Below are positions 43,896-54,723 of a stretch of 64,000 nt of DNA, in pieces. How positions within the stretch are numbered: position 1 is the stretch's first letter; every line of letters begins with the position of its first letter. Below the pieces are notes generated by a model, which searched no databases, was not told where the DNA came from, and was given only the letters and a program-made list of their open reading frames with translations. This DNA is from Cellulomonas sp. URHE0023 (lineage in GTDB: Bacteria > Actinomycetota > Actinomycetes > Actinomycetales > Cellulomonadaceae), in the NCBI RefSeq assembly GCF_000688475.1, contig NZ_JIAN01000005.1, positions 558,001 to 622,000 on the forward strand, read 5' to 3'. The position numbers were made by a program, and so were the translations under genes.

Positions 43896-43941
43896 GGCGC
43901 GCGAGCCGGCGGCACGCCCTTCGAGCCGGCGGCGACCCCCC

Positions 43942-45246
43942 TCAGACGAGCGGACCGTCGGCTGCGGCAGACGCGATGTCGTTGCGGTGGTGGGAGTACG
44001 GCAGCTCGATCTGCGCGACCCCGGCATACGCCGCCGCGCGTGCCGCCGCGAGGTCCTGACCGACGCCGACCACCGACAGGACGCGACCGCCGGCCGCCAC
44101 CAGGTGTGCGCCGTCGAGCGCGTCGTCGTCCTCACCCGCCGGATTCAGCTGCAGCGCCGTCCCGGCGTGCAGCACGTGCACCCCGGGGATCGCCTCGGCA
44201 TCCTCGATGCCCGTGATCGGGTCGCCCGCACGGACCGTCCCGGGGTAGCCGCCGGACGCGATCACGACCGTCACCGCAGCGGCGTCGAGCCACTCCAACG
44301 CCGGCAGCGTACCGAGGGAACCGGTCGCTGCGGCCTGCAGGACGGCCCCGAGCGGTGTGGCCAGCCGTGCCAGCACGACCTGCGTCTCGGGGTCGCCGAA
44401 GCGGGCGTTGAACTCGACGACCCGCAGGCCCTTGCTCGTCATCGCGAGGCCCACGTAGAGCACCCCCGCGAACGGGGTACCGCGGCGTGCCATCTCCGCG
44501 ATCGTGGGCCGGGCCACCCGGTCCATGACCTCCTGGACGAGGTCCTGCGGAGCCCACGGCAGCGGCGAGTACGCACCCATCCCGCCGGTGTTGGGCCCTT
44601 CGTCCCCGTCGTGCGCCCGCTTGAAGTCCTGCGCCGGGACGAGCGGCACGGCGTCGACACCGTCGGAGAGGACGAAAAGTGAGATCTCGGGGCCGTCGAG
44701 GTAGTCCTCGATAACGACCCGGCTGCCGGTCTTGGCCAGGCAGTCGGCTGCGTGTGCGAGTGCCTCGTCGCGGTCATGGGTCACGACGACACCCTTGCCC
44801 GCTGCGAGCCCGTCGTCCTTGACGACGTACGGCGCACCGAACGCGTCCAGGCCGGCTGCGGCTTCCTCCAGGGTGGTCGCGATGCGCGGCTCGGCGGTGG
44901 GGACGCCCGCGGCAGCCATGACCTCCTTGGCGAACGCCTTGGACCCCTCCAGCTGCGCGGCGGCCGCCGACGGGCCGAAGACGGCGATGCCCGCCGCTCG
45001 CACCGCATCGGCCACCCCGGCGACGAGCGGTGCCTCGGGTCCGACGACGACCAGGTCGGCGCCCAGCCGGCCCGCGAGCTCGGCGACCGCGGACCCGTCG
45101 AGCTGATCGACGGGGTGCAGCTGGGCGAGCAGGCCGATCCCGGGGTTGCCGGGTGCGGCGTGCAGCTCGGTCACCGCGGGGTCGAGGGAGAGCGAGCGGA
45201 CGAGCGCGTGCTCACGGGCACCGGTGCCGACGACGAGGATCTTCAC
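43942..45246 (-). CDS. purD: phosphoribosylamine-glycine ligase
   Basis: This 434-residue ATP-grasp enzyme makes glycinamide ribonucleotide. [37 protein letters not shown] and [12 protein letters not shown] are family marks. It starts at a GTG. TAGGCT (45260-45255, minus) is 8 nt upstream, suggesting a leaderless transcript. It is divergent from the GNAT gene. Confidence 0.95.
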   Translation of the reverse strand: MKILVVGTGAREHALVRSLSLDPAVTELHAAPGNPGIGLLAQLHPVDQLDGSAVAELAGRLGADLVVVGPEAPLVAGVADAVRAAGIAVFGPSAAAAQLEGSKAFAKEVMAAAGVPTAEPRIATTLEEAAAGLDAFGAPYVVKDDGLAAGKGVVVTHDRDEALAHAADCLAKTGSRVVIEDYLDGPEISLFVLSDGVDAVPLVPAQDFKRAHDGDEGPNTGGMGAYSPLPWAPQDLVQEVMDRVARPTIAEMARRGTPFAGVLYVGLAMTSKGLRVVEFNARFGDPETQVVLARLATPLGAVLQAAATGSLGTLPALEWLDAAAVTVVIASGGYPGTVRAGDPITGIEDAEAIPGVHVLHAGTALQLNPAGEDDDALDGAHLVAAGGRVLSVVGVGQDLAAARAAAYAGVAQIELPYSHHRNDIASAAADGPLV

Positions 45247-45357
45247 GGCTCGGGAGCCTACCGACCCGGACGGCATCGCCTCGTCGTCGGTCGGGGGCTG
45301 GTCGCCGATGACCGCGGGGATCTCACCCCGGCCGCGTCGGCTGTCTAGGCTGGCGGC

Positions 45358-45933
45358 GTGCCCCGGACCGTCGCCGATGCCGTTCCGCGCGGCGTGCTGC
45401 GTGGGCTCACCCAGCCCGTCCTGCCTGCTGATGCGGGCGTCGGACTGCGTCCGTGGCGCCCGGACGACCACGCCGTGGTGGTCGCTGCCTACGCGGACCC
45501 CGAGATCACGTACTGGCACGCCCGCACGATGACCCCCGACGAGGCGGCAGCCTGGATCGCGCACTGGACGCAGCGGTGGGCCGACGAGACGGGCGCGGGC
45601 TGGGCGATCACGCTGGACGGTGAGGTCGTCGGGCAGATCAGCCTCCGGCAGGTCAACCACACGGACGGCCTGACCGACGTGTCCTACTGGGTGCTGCCCG
45701 CCGGGCGGGGTCGCGGCGCGGCTACCGCGGCCCTGAGCACCCTGGCGCGCTGGTCCTTCGAGGCGTTGGGGCTGCACCGGATCGTCGTCCACCACTCGAT
45801 CCGGAACGCGGCATCGTGCGCTGTCGCGACGAAGGCCGGCTTCCTGCTCGAGGGCACCAAGCGCGGGGACGCCCTGCACGTCGACGGCTGGCACGACATG
45901 CACCAGCACGCCCGCCTGGCGGACGACCGCTAG
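45358..45933 (+). CDS. RimJ-like GNAT acetyltransferase
   Basis: This 191-residue protein has the GNAT acetyl-CoA site in [15 protein letters not shown] and the RimJ/RimL-type ending [24 protein letters not shown]. It may acetylate a protein N-terminus or a small molecule. The GTG start has TAGGCT (45346-45351) 6 nt upstream and no ribosome binding site, so it is probably leaderless. Confidence 0.88.
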   Translation: MPRTVADAVPRGVLRGLTQPVLPADAGVGLRPWRPDDHAVVVAAYADPEITYWHARTMTPDEAAAWIAHWTQRWADETGAGWAITLDGEVVGQISLRQVNHTDGLTDVSYWVLPAGRGRGAATAALSTLARWSFEALGLHRIVVHHSIRNAASCAVATKAGFLLEGTKRGDALHVDGWHDMHQHARLADDR

Positions 45934-45963
45934 CTCGGCGGCGTACCGGTGCGACGCCGAGCT
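45932..45963. terminator. hairpin between convergent GNAT and purA
   Basis: AGCTCGGCG (45932-45940) and CGCCGAGCT (45955-45963) pair over 9 bp with a 14-nt loop. It starts at the stop of the GNAT gene and faces purA from the other side. Confidence 0.5.
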
Positions 45964-46018
45964 CCCCCGATGACCGCGGTCGGAGCACCCGACGTGCGAC
46001 TCGCGCGGGGTCCCGGGC

Positions 46019-47437
<1,419 letters not shown>

Positions 47438-47454
47438 TCAAGAACTGGTCATGC

Positions 47455-47883
47455 TCAGCGCAGGGCGGCGACCTCGTCGGCCGACGTGCCGCAGTCCAGG
47501 AGGAACTGCAGGCAACGGGCGGACTCGTCCGACTCCTCGATCGCCTCGGCCGCCTCGCCGAGCGCGAGGAGCGCACGCAGGAACCCCTGGTTCGGCACGT
47601 GGTCGACCGGAACCGGTCCACGCCCCCGCCACCCGGCGCGGCGCAGCGCGTCGAGGCCGCGGTGGTACCCGGTGCGGGCGTAGGCGTACGCGGCGACCGG
47701 GTCACCGTCGTCGGCGAGCGCGTGCTCAGCCAGGATCGCCCAGACCAGCGACGACGACGGCGCGGCAGGCACGGCCTCGCGCGCCGAGGAACCGGAGGTC
47801 AGCGCGTCGCGTGCGTCGGCGTCCGCACCGTCCGCGGGCAGGAGGGTGGGCGCGGGTCCGTCCAGCAGGTTCTCGTGGCTCAT
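47455..47883 (-). CDS. DUF3151 domain protein
   Basis: This 142-residue protein carries the actinobacterial DUF3151 signature AYAYARTGYHRGLDALRR (residues 66-83), GPVPVDHVPNQGFLRALLAL and the cysteine in CLQFLLDCG. The function is unknown. It sits between fba and purA as usual, but here the STAS/PP2C module is inserted between it and fba. Confidence 0.9.
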   Translation of the reverse strand: MSHENLLDGPAPTLLPADGADADARDALTSGSSAREAVPAAPSSSLVWAILAEHALADDGDPVAAYAYARTGYHRGLDALRRAGWRGRGPVPVDHVPNQGFLRALLALGEAAEAIEESDESARCLQFLLDCGTSADEVAALR

Positions 47884-48003
47884 GACATGAGTCTCCCATT
47901 CGGGGTGCGTCGACGGCGGACCCCGACTACAGTCGATCCGCTGACCTGGACCAGTGTTCGGGAAGCATGCCCTCTTCCCCTCCCGACGACGGGCGGACCC
48001 CCG

Positions 48004-48390
48004 ATGATCGAGATCTCCGTCTCCTCGACGACGACGACGCTGACCATCGCCGGCGACCTCGACCTGGCTGAACGTGACCAGTTCCCCGAGATCGCGGCCC
48101 GCGTCGTCGGCCTGCGACACCAGCTCCTCGTGGTGGACATGTGCGACGTCACGTTCATGGACTCGACGGGGGCAGCCTTCCTGATCTCGCTCGCCGACTC
48201 GGCTCGCAAGCGCGGCGGCGCGACCGTCCTGCGGGGTGCCGACCAGCGGGACCTGTTCGTCATCGAGATCTGTGGCGCGCTGGACCTGTTCCGGATCGAC
48301 TCCGACCACCACTGCGAGAGCGGGTCGTCCGACTCGGGCTTCCGTCGCCCCGACGGCGCCCAGGGGCCCGCACTGCCGACCCCGCACTGA
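48004..48390 (+). CDS. STAS-domain anti-sigma factor antagonist
   Basis: This 128-residue protein is an RsbV-like STAS domain (residues 1-95) with a short disordered tail. The phosphorylation site is in FMDSTGAAFL. Unphosphorylated STAS proteins release a sigma factor by binding its anti-sigma kinase. It faces the PP2C/HATPase gene tail to tail. Confidence 0.88.
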   Translation: MIEISVSSTTTTLTIAGDLDLAERDQFPEIAARVVGLRHQLLVVDMCDVTFMDSTGAAFLISLADSARKRGGATVLRGADQRDLFVIEICGALDLFRIDSDHHCESGSSDSGFRRPDGAQGPALPTPH

Positions 48391-48458
48391 CCGCCCGCGC
48401 TGGCTGCCCGGCACTGGGTGCCCCGCGCAGAGAGCTCCTGCCGGGGCCCGCACAAGTG

Positions 48459-50585
48459 CTAGGTCTTGGGCGGCGTGCCCGGCAGGGAGGCCGGGCGCAC
48501 CTTCGCCCAGACGAGCTTGCCGCCGCGTGACTGCCGCCAGCCCCAGTCGGCCAGGCGCTCCACGATCTGCATGCCGAACCCACCCACCCGCCCCGGGTGC
48601 CCGTCGGTGGTCACCGGCGGTGTCGGGTTCGCGTCCTCGACCTCGATGCGCAGACCGTCGCCCGTGTCGTACAGCTGCAGCGAGACGTGACCGTAACCGT
48701 GCAGGACGGCGTTGGCGACGAGCTCCGAGACCACCAGCTCGGCGTTCGCGGCGTCGGGGATCCCCCATGCCTGGCACGTGCGCACCACAGCGTGCCGAGC
48801 ACGCCCGATCGATGCGGCCTCGCTCGGCAGCGACCACCTCCGTCGACGCGGACTGCGCGCTCGCGACAGGCTGTCCTGCGGGGCGGGCACGCGGACGACG
48901 ACGACCGCGACGTCGTCCTCGGGATGGTCGGCGAGCCGGGACAGGAGCTCCTCACCCACCCCTGCTGCGTCGAGCGCCGTGATGCCGGACGCCACCGACG
49001 ACAGCGCGGCGAGCCCCTCACGAAGGCCGCGGTCCCGCCGCTCGATCAGCCCGTCGGTGTAGTACAGCAGGACGTCGCCAGGCCGGAGCGCGGCCGAACC
49101 GGTGGTCCGCGGCTTGCCGCCGAACCCGATGAGGGCCCCCGCAGCCTCGTCCAGCGCAGTCACGGCGCCGTCCCGGACCAGGAGCGCCGGCAGGTGCCCT
49201 GCGCGCGAGTAGTCCACCTGCCAGGCCCCGTCGCACCGCGTCAGCGTGGACAGGACGAGACCAGCCGGTCGAGGGACACGCATCCCGGCCACAAGCTGGT
49301 CGACGCGCTCCAGGACGGGCCCAGGCGTCGTGATGTCGAACATGTAGGAGCGGACCACCGAGCGCAGCTGGCCCATGGCGGCGGCCGCCTCGACGTCGTG
49401 GCCCACCACGTCACCGATGACCACGCCGACGACGTCGGGCGACACCTGCAGCACGTCGTACCAGTCGCCGCCGACCTGCGCGTTCTCGGAGTTGGGCGCG
49501 TAGTAGGTCCACACGTCGAGCCCGTCCACCTCGGCCTGCTCAGGCAGCATGGCGCGCTGCAGCGTCTCGGCCAGCCGGTGCTCACGCTCGTAGAGGCGCG
49601 CGTTGTCGACGACCAGGCCGACGCGCCGCGCGGTCAGGTCCAGCACCGTGAGCGCTGCGGGTTCGAGCCCTCTGAGGCCGCCACCGACGTGCACGGCCAG
49701 CACCCCGAGCACCCTGCGGCGACCAGGCAGCGCGAACACGGCGATCTGCCCGTTCGGCCGAGCCGGCGCGCCGTCGTCGTCCGAGAGCGCCTGAAGCTGT
49801 TCGGTCGCGTGGAGCACGAGCCACGCCGACGGGCTGCCGGCGGCGTACGAGCCGTCCAGCGCAAGCTCGACAGGATGGTCGCTCTGCCCGTCGAGCAGCA
49901 GCTGAACGGCATCGCGGCCGCGCGGCTGCAGGACGTTGCGGTGCCGCGCCCCACGGCCGGACAGGCCCTGGCCGGCGACGATCCCGTCGGCAGGTCGCAG
50001 GCCGCCGTCGTCGAGGTAGAACTGCGCCCAGCCCACGACGCCCCGACGCAGGACCGCAGCGATCTCACGCAGCGCGTGGGGGTCGTCGACGTCCATGATC
50101 AGGTCCGAGACCTGCGCGACCAGGCCCAGGCTGCGACGCTCCCGCCGCTCCGCCTCGACGAGCGCCGCCTGCTCGGCGTCGTGGGTCAGCTGCTCGGTGA
50201 GGTCCTGCATGGCAACCACCCAGTGCGTCACCTCGTCGCCCGAGAGCACCGGGGACAGCACCGCGCGGCACGTCAGGCGCGATCCGTCGGCCCGTCGCAC
50301 CGTGAGCGTCTGCGAGACCTCTCGGCCCGCGGCCAGCGCCTCGCGGATCCTGCGGATGTCCGTCGGCTCCAGCGACGAGTCCTCGACGAACGCCCCCTGA
50401 CGCTGGCGGGCCGCGTCGGCGTCGTACCCGGTGACCTTCTCGTACGCGGCATTGACCCACACGACCGGCAGATCTGAGCCGGTCGCGTCCAGCAGCGCGA
50501 TCGGGACCGCGGCAGCCCGCAGCGCGCGGTCGAGGAGGTCGACCGGCACCCGATCAGGTATTCGAGAGTCGAGGGGATTGACCAC
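48459..50585 (-). CDS. PAS-GAF-PP2C-HATPase multidomain regulator
   Basis: This protein of about 708 residues has an N-terminal PAS domain (VVWVNAAYEKVTGYD, 1-130), a GAF-like domain (150-330), a SpoIIE/PP2C phosphatase (340-560; VGGDWYDV, GDVVGHDVEAAAAMG, YYTDGLIE, DDVAVVVV) and a C-terminal RsbW-like HATPase (580-708; ELVVSELVANAVLHG, GGFGMQIVE). It thus joins a STAS phosphatase and a STAS kinase in one chain. It lies between two STAS genes. There are three GTGs in a row; the third (50585) has GGAGG at a usable distance. Confidence 0.9.
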   Translation of the reverse strand: MVNPLDSRIPDRVPVDLLDRALRAAAVPIALLDATGSDLPVVWVNAAYEKVTGYDADAARQRQGAFVEDSSLEPTDIRRIREALAAGREVSQTLTVRRADGSRLTCRAVLSPVLSGDEVTHWVVAMQDLTEQLTHDAEQAALVEAERRERRSLGLVAQVSDLIMDVDDPHALREIAAVLRRGVVGWAQFYLDDGGLRPADGIVAGQGLSGRGARHRNVLQPRGRDAVQLLLDGQSDHPVELALDGSYAAGSPSAWLVLHATEQLQALSDDDGAPARPNGQIAVFALPGRRRVLGVLAVHVGGGLRGLEPAALTVLDLTARRVGLVVDNARLYEREHRLAETLQRAMLPEQAEVDGLDVWTYYAPNSENAQVGGDWYDVLQVSPDVVGVVIGDVVGHDVEAAAAMGQLRSVVRSYMFDITTPGPVLERVDQLVAGMRVPRPAGLVLSTLTRCDGAWQVDYSRAGHLPALLVRDGAVTALDEAAGALIGFGGKPRTTGSAALRPGDVLLYYTDGLIERRDRGLREGLAALSSVASGITALDAAGVGEELLSRLADHPEDDVAVVVVRVPAPQDSLSRARSPRRRRWSLPSEAASIGRARHAVVRTCQAWGIPDAANAELVVSELVANAVLHGYGHVSLQLYDTGDGLRIEVEDANPTPPVTTDGHPGRVGGFGMQIVERLADWGWRQSRGGKLVWAKVRPASLPGTPPKT

Positions 50586-50606
50586 CACCACCTCCGATCG
50601 TCTACC

Positions 50607-50633
50607 GTTCCGGACAGGTCGGTCGTCGAGTAT
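50607..50633 (+). promoter_or_regulatory. candidate sigma-B-like promoter
   Basis: GTTCCG (50607-50612) and GAGTAT (50628-50633) are 15 nt apart, close to the stress-sigma pattern GTTT-N14-16-GGGTAT. It would drive the second STAS gene. Confidence 0.35.
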
Positions 50634-50671
50634 GCGGCGATTGTCCCGATGTCCGACACCGAAGGAGCGCC

Positions 50672-51073
50672 GTGCGCGACGGTAACAGCACGACCCCCGA
50701 CGGGCCCGCGGAAGCGCCGAACTCGGAGACGGTTGGTGAACCTGGCGCCGTGCACGTCATCGTGGGCACCGACTCCACCCGCATCGTCCTGTCCGGCGAG
50801 GTCGACGCCGACCTCGGCACGGAGCTGCAGGAGGCGACCGCAGAGGCCGAGCAGATCGGCCTGCCGATCGAGGTCGACGCCCATCACGTCACGTTCATGG
50901 ACTCGTCAGGTGTGGCGTTCCTGGCTCGCCTGTCCATCAGGTCCCAGCACCGGGTCCGCATGATCCGGGTCCCGCCGCACGTGAAGTTCCTGCTCGACGT
51001 CACGCGTATCGGCGAGCTGCTGGACGTCGTCGAGAGCGACGACGAGGCGGACTTCCAACCCGTCGGGGAATGA
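50672..51073 (+). CDS. STAS-domain anti-sigma factor antagonist
   Basis: This 133-residue protein has a disordered start (1-25) and a STAS domain with the phosphosite FMDSSGVAFL near residues 75-84. AAGGAG is 5 nt before the GTG. It is divergent from the PP2C/HATPase gene, 86 nt away, so a shared control region is likely. Confidence 0.88.
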   Translation: MRDGNSTTPDGPAEAPNSETVGEPGAVHVIVGTDSTRIVLSGEVDADLGTELQEATAEAEQIGLPIEVDAHHVTFMDSSGVAFLARLSIRSQHRVRMIRVPPHVKFLLDVTRIGELLDVVESDDEADFQPVGE

Positions 51074-51076
51074 CGA

Positions 51077-51104
51077 AGGGCCGTCCCGTTACCGGGACGG
51101 CCCT
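51077..51104. terminator. bidirectional terminator
   Basis: AGGGCCGTCCCG (51077-51088) and CGGGACGGCCCT (51093-51104) pair perfectly over 12 bp with a TTAC loop between the convergent STAS and fba genes. Confidence 0.85.
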
Positions 51105-51116
51105 CCATCGTGAGGA

Positions 51117-52142
51117 TCAGGCGCTGAGCGACTGCCCGGCAGAGCGCAGCTGCTGGGCGGCCTCGACGAGACGCGCAGCCATGCCGGCCTCGGCCAGCTT
51201 GCCCCAGGCGCGCGGGTCGTAGGCCTTCTTGTTGCCCACCTCGCCATCGACCTTGAGCACGCCGTCGTAGTTGCGGAAGAAGTGGTCCGCCACCGGACGG
51301 CTGTACGCGTACTGCGTGTCCGTGTCGATGTTCATCTTGATGACGCCGTTGTCGACGGCCTCGGCGATCTCGGCCTCCGTGGAGCCGGAGCCACCGTGGA
51401 AGACGAGGTCGAACGGGTTCTCGACGCCGATCGCGTCGCCGACGGCCTTCTGGATCTCCGCGAGGATCGACGGGCGCAGCTTGACCGCACCCGGCTTGTA
51501 GACGCCGTGCACGTTGCCGAACGTCAGGGCCGTCAGGTAGCGGCCCTTCTCGCCCGAACCGAGCGCCTTGACCGTGGCCAGGCCGTCCTCGACCGTCGTG
51601 TACAGCTTGTCGTTGATCTCGGCGGTGTGGCCGTCCTCCTCGCCACCGACCACGCCGACCTCGATCTCGAGGATCGTGCGGGCCTGCCGCGACAGCTCGA
51701 GGAGCTCCTCCGCGATGACCAGGTTCTCGTCGAGCGGCACGGACGAGCCGTCCCACATGTGTGACTGGAACGTGGGGAGCTTGCCGGCCTTGACCTGCTC
51801 GATCTCGAGGGCCAGCAGCGGGCGGACCCAGGAGTCGAGGTTCTGCTTGGCGCAGTGGTCCGTGTGCAGGGCCACCGTGATCGGGTAGCCCTTGGCCACC
51901 TCGGCCGCGTAGGCCGCGAGGGCGAGCGAGCCCGAGACGCGGTCCTTGACCGTCGAGCCGGCGGCGTACTCGGCGCCACCGACGGAAACCTGGATGATCC
52001 CGTCCGAGCCGGCCTCCGCGAAGCCCTGCAGGGCGGCGGTGACGGACTGGGAGGACGTGACGTTGACGGCGGGGTAGGCGAACTTGCCTGCCTTGGCCCG
52101 GTCGATCATCTCGGCGTAGACCTCGGGGGTGGCGATGGCCAT
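51117..52142 (-). CDS. fba: class II fructose-bisphosphate aldolase
   Basis: This 341-residue zinc aldolase splits fructose 1,6-bisphosphate in glycolysis. Zinc and active-site motifs are clear: TVALHTDHC, SHMWDGSSVPLDEN, EIEVGVVGGEEDG and LVFHGGSGSTEAEI. AGGAG precedes the ATG at a normal distance; an ATG three codons upstream is too close to it. Confidence 0.96.
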   Translation of the reverse strand: MAIATPEVYAEMIDRAKAGKFAYPAVNVTSSQSVTAALQGFAEAGSDGIIQVSVGGAEYAAGSTVKDRVSGSLALAAYAAEVAKGYPITVALHTDHCAKQNLDSWVRPLLALEIEQVKAGKLPTFQSHMWDGSSVPLDENLVIAEELLELSRQARTILEIEVGVVGGEEDGHTAEINDKLYTTVEDGLATVKALGSGEKGRYLTALTFGNVHGVYKPGAVKLRPSILAEIQKAVGDAIGVENPFDLVFHGGSGSTEAEIAEAVDNGVIKMNIDTDTQYAYSRPVADHFFRNYDGVLKVDGEVGNKKAYDPRAWGKLAEAGMAARLVEAAQQLRSAGQSLSA

Positions 52143-52282
52143 CTGCAGCATCTCCTGCGCGCTAGAGGGGGGGTATCGCATCGATTCTGGCACGATTCCC
52201 GATTGGGCCGGATGGGCCATTGGTCCCGTGGACATCGCTGTCCGCCGCACCCGGCCCGGCAACGGCGTTTAGTGTGACCGCC

Positions 52283-53443
52283 GTGCTGTTCGCTCAGGTC
52301 AAGGCGTGGTCCATCGCTGCGTTGAGCTGGTGCGCCCTCGTGGCCCTCTTCGGTGGGCTCGCTGCCGGGGCGTTCGTCTCCGCTGCGGAGGTCTACCGCG
52401 CGACGCACGGGGGTGTCGAGGGCACCTTCACGCCGGCGTTCGAGTCGTGCACGAGCGGCCGCGGGGGCATCAGCTGCCGCTGGTCGGGCGGCTTCACGAG
52501 CGACGACGGGGCGGTCACGCTCGTCGACGCAATGCTGAACGACGACCTCGGCGTCGAGAAGACACCGTCGACGGCCTCCCGGGCGTACGCGAAGCCGGTG
52601 CGGGTGGTCTATGACGGCGAGGCCGGGTACAGCGGCCACGTGTACCTGCCGAACGACCGGCTCTGGATCTGGGAACCGCTGATCGGCGTCGTCAGTCTCG
52701 TGCTCGGCTGGTTCAGCGTCCGTAGGGTCGAGCGGTGGCGACGACGGAGCATCATGGCGGCCCGCCACAGGCCTGCGCGTTCCGCTGAGGAGGAGAGGCG
52801 CCGGCACGAGAGGCTCAGCACGGTCGGGGCGTACGCCGCCTGGCTCGTGCTTGCCGTGACTGCGGTCGGTGTCGTCATCCAGCTCGGATCACCGATGGTC
52901 GGCGCGTTCCGCGCCACGCACGGCGGCGTGGAGGGCACGTTCATGCCGGTCCTCGAGCGGTGTTCCACCAACGTCGTCGGCCTCACGACGTGCGAGTGGC
53001 TCGGCACGTTCCTGAGCGACGACGGCTCGACGATCGCAGACCCGGTGCTCATCCACGAGGGCCTCGGCGCGCAGGAGGGCGACCCCGTTCCACCGGACGT
53101 CGACCACGTCCTCTACGTCGAAGGACTCGGCGGTCCCGTCGGCGCCACCGACGTCCACGGGACGGTGTTCGGGCCGCGCAGCACCGGGTGGTTCGTGCTG
53201 GCGCTGGCCGTCGTCGCGGTCCTCGCCCTGATCGCGTTCCTTGCCGCGCGCCTCCACCGCTGGCGGCGGCGGCCGTTCGCGCCGCACCCCGCGGCCGAAT
53301 CCTCAGCCGGCGTGCTGGGCGATCCAGGAGTGCATGGCGATGGCAGCGGCAGCGCCCGCGTTGATCGAGCGGGTCGACCCGAACTGGGCGATGTGCAGGA
53401 CGTCGACCGCGGCCGCGCGAGCCTCGTCGGAAAGTCCGACTGA
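52283..53443 (+). CDS. membrane protein with duplicated extracytoplasmic domain
   Basis: This 386-residue protein has four membrane helices and two copies of an extracytoplasmic domain. Each begins RATHGGVEGTF and has paired cysteines (CTSGRGGISC and CSTNVVGLTTC), then a SDDG motif. The GTG start has TAGTGT (52270-52275) 7 nt upstream (leaderless). The last 47 or so residues run antisense through the end of the RNA methyltransferase gene and look like read-through. The function is unknown. Confidence 0.7.
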   Translation: MLFAQVKAWSIAALSWCALVALFGGLAAGAFVSAAEVYRATHGGVEGTFTPAFESCTSGRGGISCRWSGGFTSDDGAVTLVDAMLNDDLGVEKTPSTASRAYAKPVRVVYDGEAGYSGHVYLPNDRLWIWEPLIGVVSLVLGWFSVRRVERWRRRSIMAARHRPARSAEEERRRHERLSTVGAYAAWLVLAVTAVGVVIQLGSPMVGAFRATHGGVEGTFMPVLERCSTNVVGLTTCEWLGTFLSDDGSTIADPVLIHEGLGAQEGDPVPPDVDHVLYVEGLGGPVGATDVHGTVFGPRSTGWFVLALAVVAVLALIAFLAARLHRWRRRPFAPHPAAESSAGVLGDPGVHGDGSGSARVDRAGRPELGDVQDVDRGRASLVGKSD

Positions 53444-53905
53444 CTCCTGCCCGAACAGGAGCACGCACGCCCGTGGCAACGGGTAGCCCTCCAACGGCAC
53501 CGAGCCGGGCAGGTTGTCGACGCCGAGGACGGGGATCCCCTGCGACGAAGCCCACGCCAGCAGCTCGTCGATCGACGGATGGTGCCGGACGTGCTGGTAG
53601 CGGTCCGTCACCATCGCCCCGCGGCGGTTCCAGCGGCGGTTGCCGACGATGTGCACCTCGGCGGCGAGGAACGCGTTGGCGGTGCGGACCACCGACCCGA
53701 TGTTGAGGTCGTGGGCCCAGTTCTCGATGGCCACGTGAAAAGGGTGCCGACGGGTGTCGAGGTCGGCGACGATCGCCTCGAGCGACCAGTACCGGTACCG
53801 GTCGACGACGTTGCGCCGGTCACCCTCGGCCAGCAGCTCCGGGTCGTAGCGCACGTCCGTGGGCCACTCGCCCGGCCACGGGCCCACGCCGATCTCGTCC
53901 GTCAC
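53303..53905 (-). CDS. TrmH/SpoU-family RNA 2'-O-methyltransferase
   Basis: This 200-residue knotted methyltransferase has all three SpoU motifs: WAHDLNIGSVVRTANAF, LLFGQESVGLS and FGSTRSINAGAAAAIAMH. It methylates tRNA or rRNA ribose; the target is not predictable. The GTG at 53905 has TAGCGT (53918-53913, minus) 7 nt upstream, so it is probably leaderless. Its last 141 bp overlap the tail of the convergent membrane protein frame. Confidence 0.9.
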   Translation of the reverse strand: MTDEIGVGPWPGEWPTDVRYDPELLAEGDRRNVVDRYRYWSLEAIVADLDTRRHPFHVAIENWAHDLNIGSVVRTANAFLAAEVHIVGNRRWNRRGAMVTDRYQHVRHHPSIDELLAWASSQGIPVLGVDNLPGSVPLEGYPLPRACVLLFGQESVGLSDEARAAAVDVLHIAQFGSTRSINAGAAAAIAMHSWIAQHAG

Positions 53906-53961
53906 AGCCGAGACGCTAGTCCCCCACGAGGCGTGCACACGCAGGCCCGTACTCTGGGCAC

Positions 53962-54723
53962 ATGCTGACGAACGCCCTCGCCGCCGCCCTGCCCGCACTG
54001 GGACCGGCGCACTCGGGCATCACCGACTACCTCGACGCCCAGCACCTGATCGACTCGTTCGGGCAGTGGGTGCTGATCGGCATCATGGCGGTGATCTTCG
54101 TCGAGGTCGGCCTGCTGTTCCCGATCCTCCCGGGTGACTCACTGCTGTTCACAGCCGGTGCGCTGGTTGCGCAGGACGAGCTGGACGTGAAGATCGGGAT
54201 CGCGCCCCTGATGGCGCTCCTGATCCTGGCGGCATACGCCGGCACGCAGACCGGGTACCTGATCGGTCGCACCGCGGGCCCGAAGGTGTTCGCCAAGGAG
54301 GACTCCCGGTTCTTCAAGCAGAAGTACATCGACCAGACGTACGCGTACTTCGACCGTTACGGCGGCCGCACCCTCGTCGTGGCGCAGTTCATCCCGTTCG
54401 TGCGCACGTACGCCTCCGTCGCTGCCGGCGTCGGCAAGATGAAGTACCGCCAGTTCGCGCTGTGGAACCTCATCGGTGTGGTGCTCTGGGCCGGCGGAGT
54501 GACGTTGCTCGGGTACCTGCTGGGCAACGTTCCCTTCATCAAGAACAACATCGAGTCGCTGCTCGTCCTGGTGGTCCTCTTCTCGGTCCTGCCGATCTTC
54601 GTCGAGGTGTGGCGCAAGCGCCGCCGGGCCCGGAAGGGCCTCGGGGTGGCCGACGAGCGTGACGCCCGGTACGACGAGCAGTCGGAACGCGACGAGGTCG
54701 AGAAGAAGGCCTTCGGCGCATGA
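53962..54723 (+). CDS. DedA family membrane protein
   Basis: This 253-residue protein has the DedA/VTT signatures: FVEVGLLFPILPGDSLLF near residue 47 and RYGGRTLVVAQFIPFVRTYASVAAG near 133, with several membrane helices and a charged cytosolic tail. The family includes lipid carriers and flippases. TACTCT (53950-53955) lies 6 nt before the ATG (leaderless type). The stop overlaps the HAD gene. Confidence 0.92.
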   Translation: MLTNALAAALPALGPAHSGITDYLDAQHLIDSFGQWVLIGIMAVIFVEVGLLFPILPGDSLLFTAGALVAQDELDVKIGIAPLMALLILAAYAGTQTGYLIGRTAGPKVFAKEDSRFFKQKYIDQTYAYFDRYGGRTLVVAQFIPFVRTYASVAAGVGKMKYRQFALWNLIGVVLWAGGVTLLGYLLGNVPFIKNNIESLLVLVVLFSVLPIFVEVWRKRRRARKGLGVADERDARYDEQSERDEVEKKAFGA

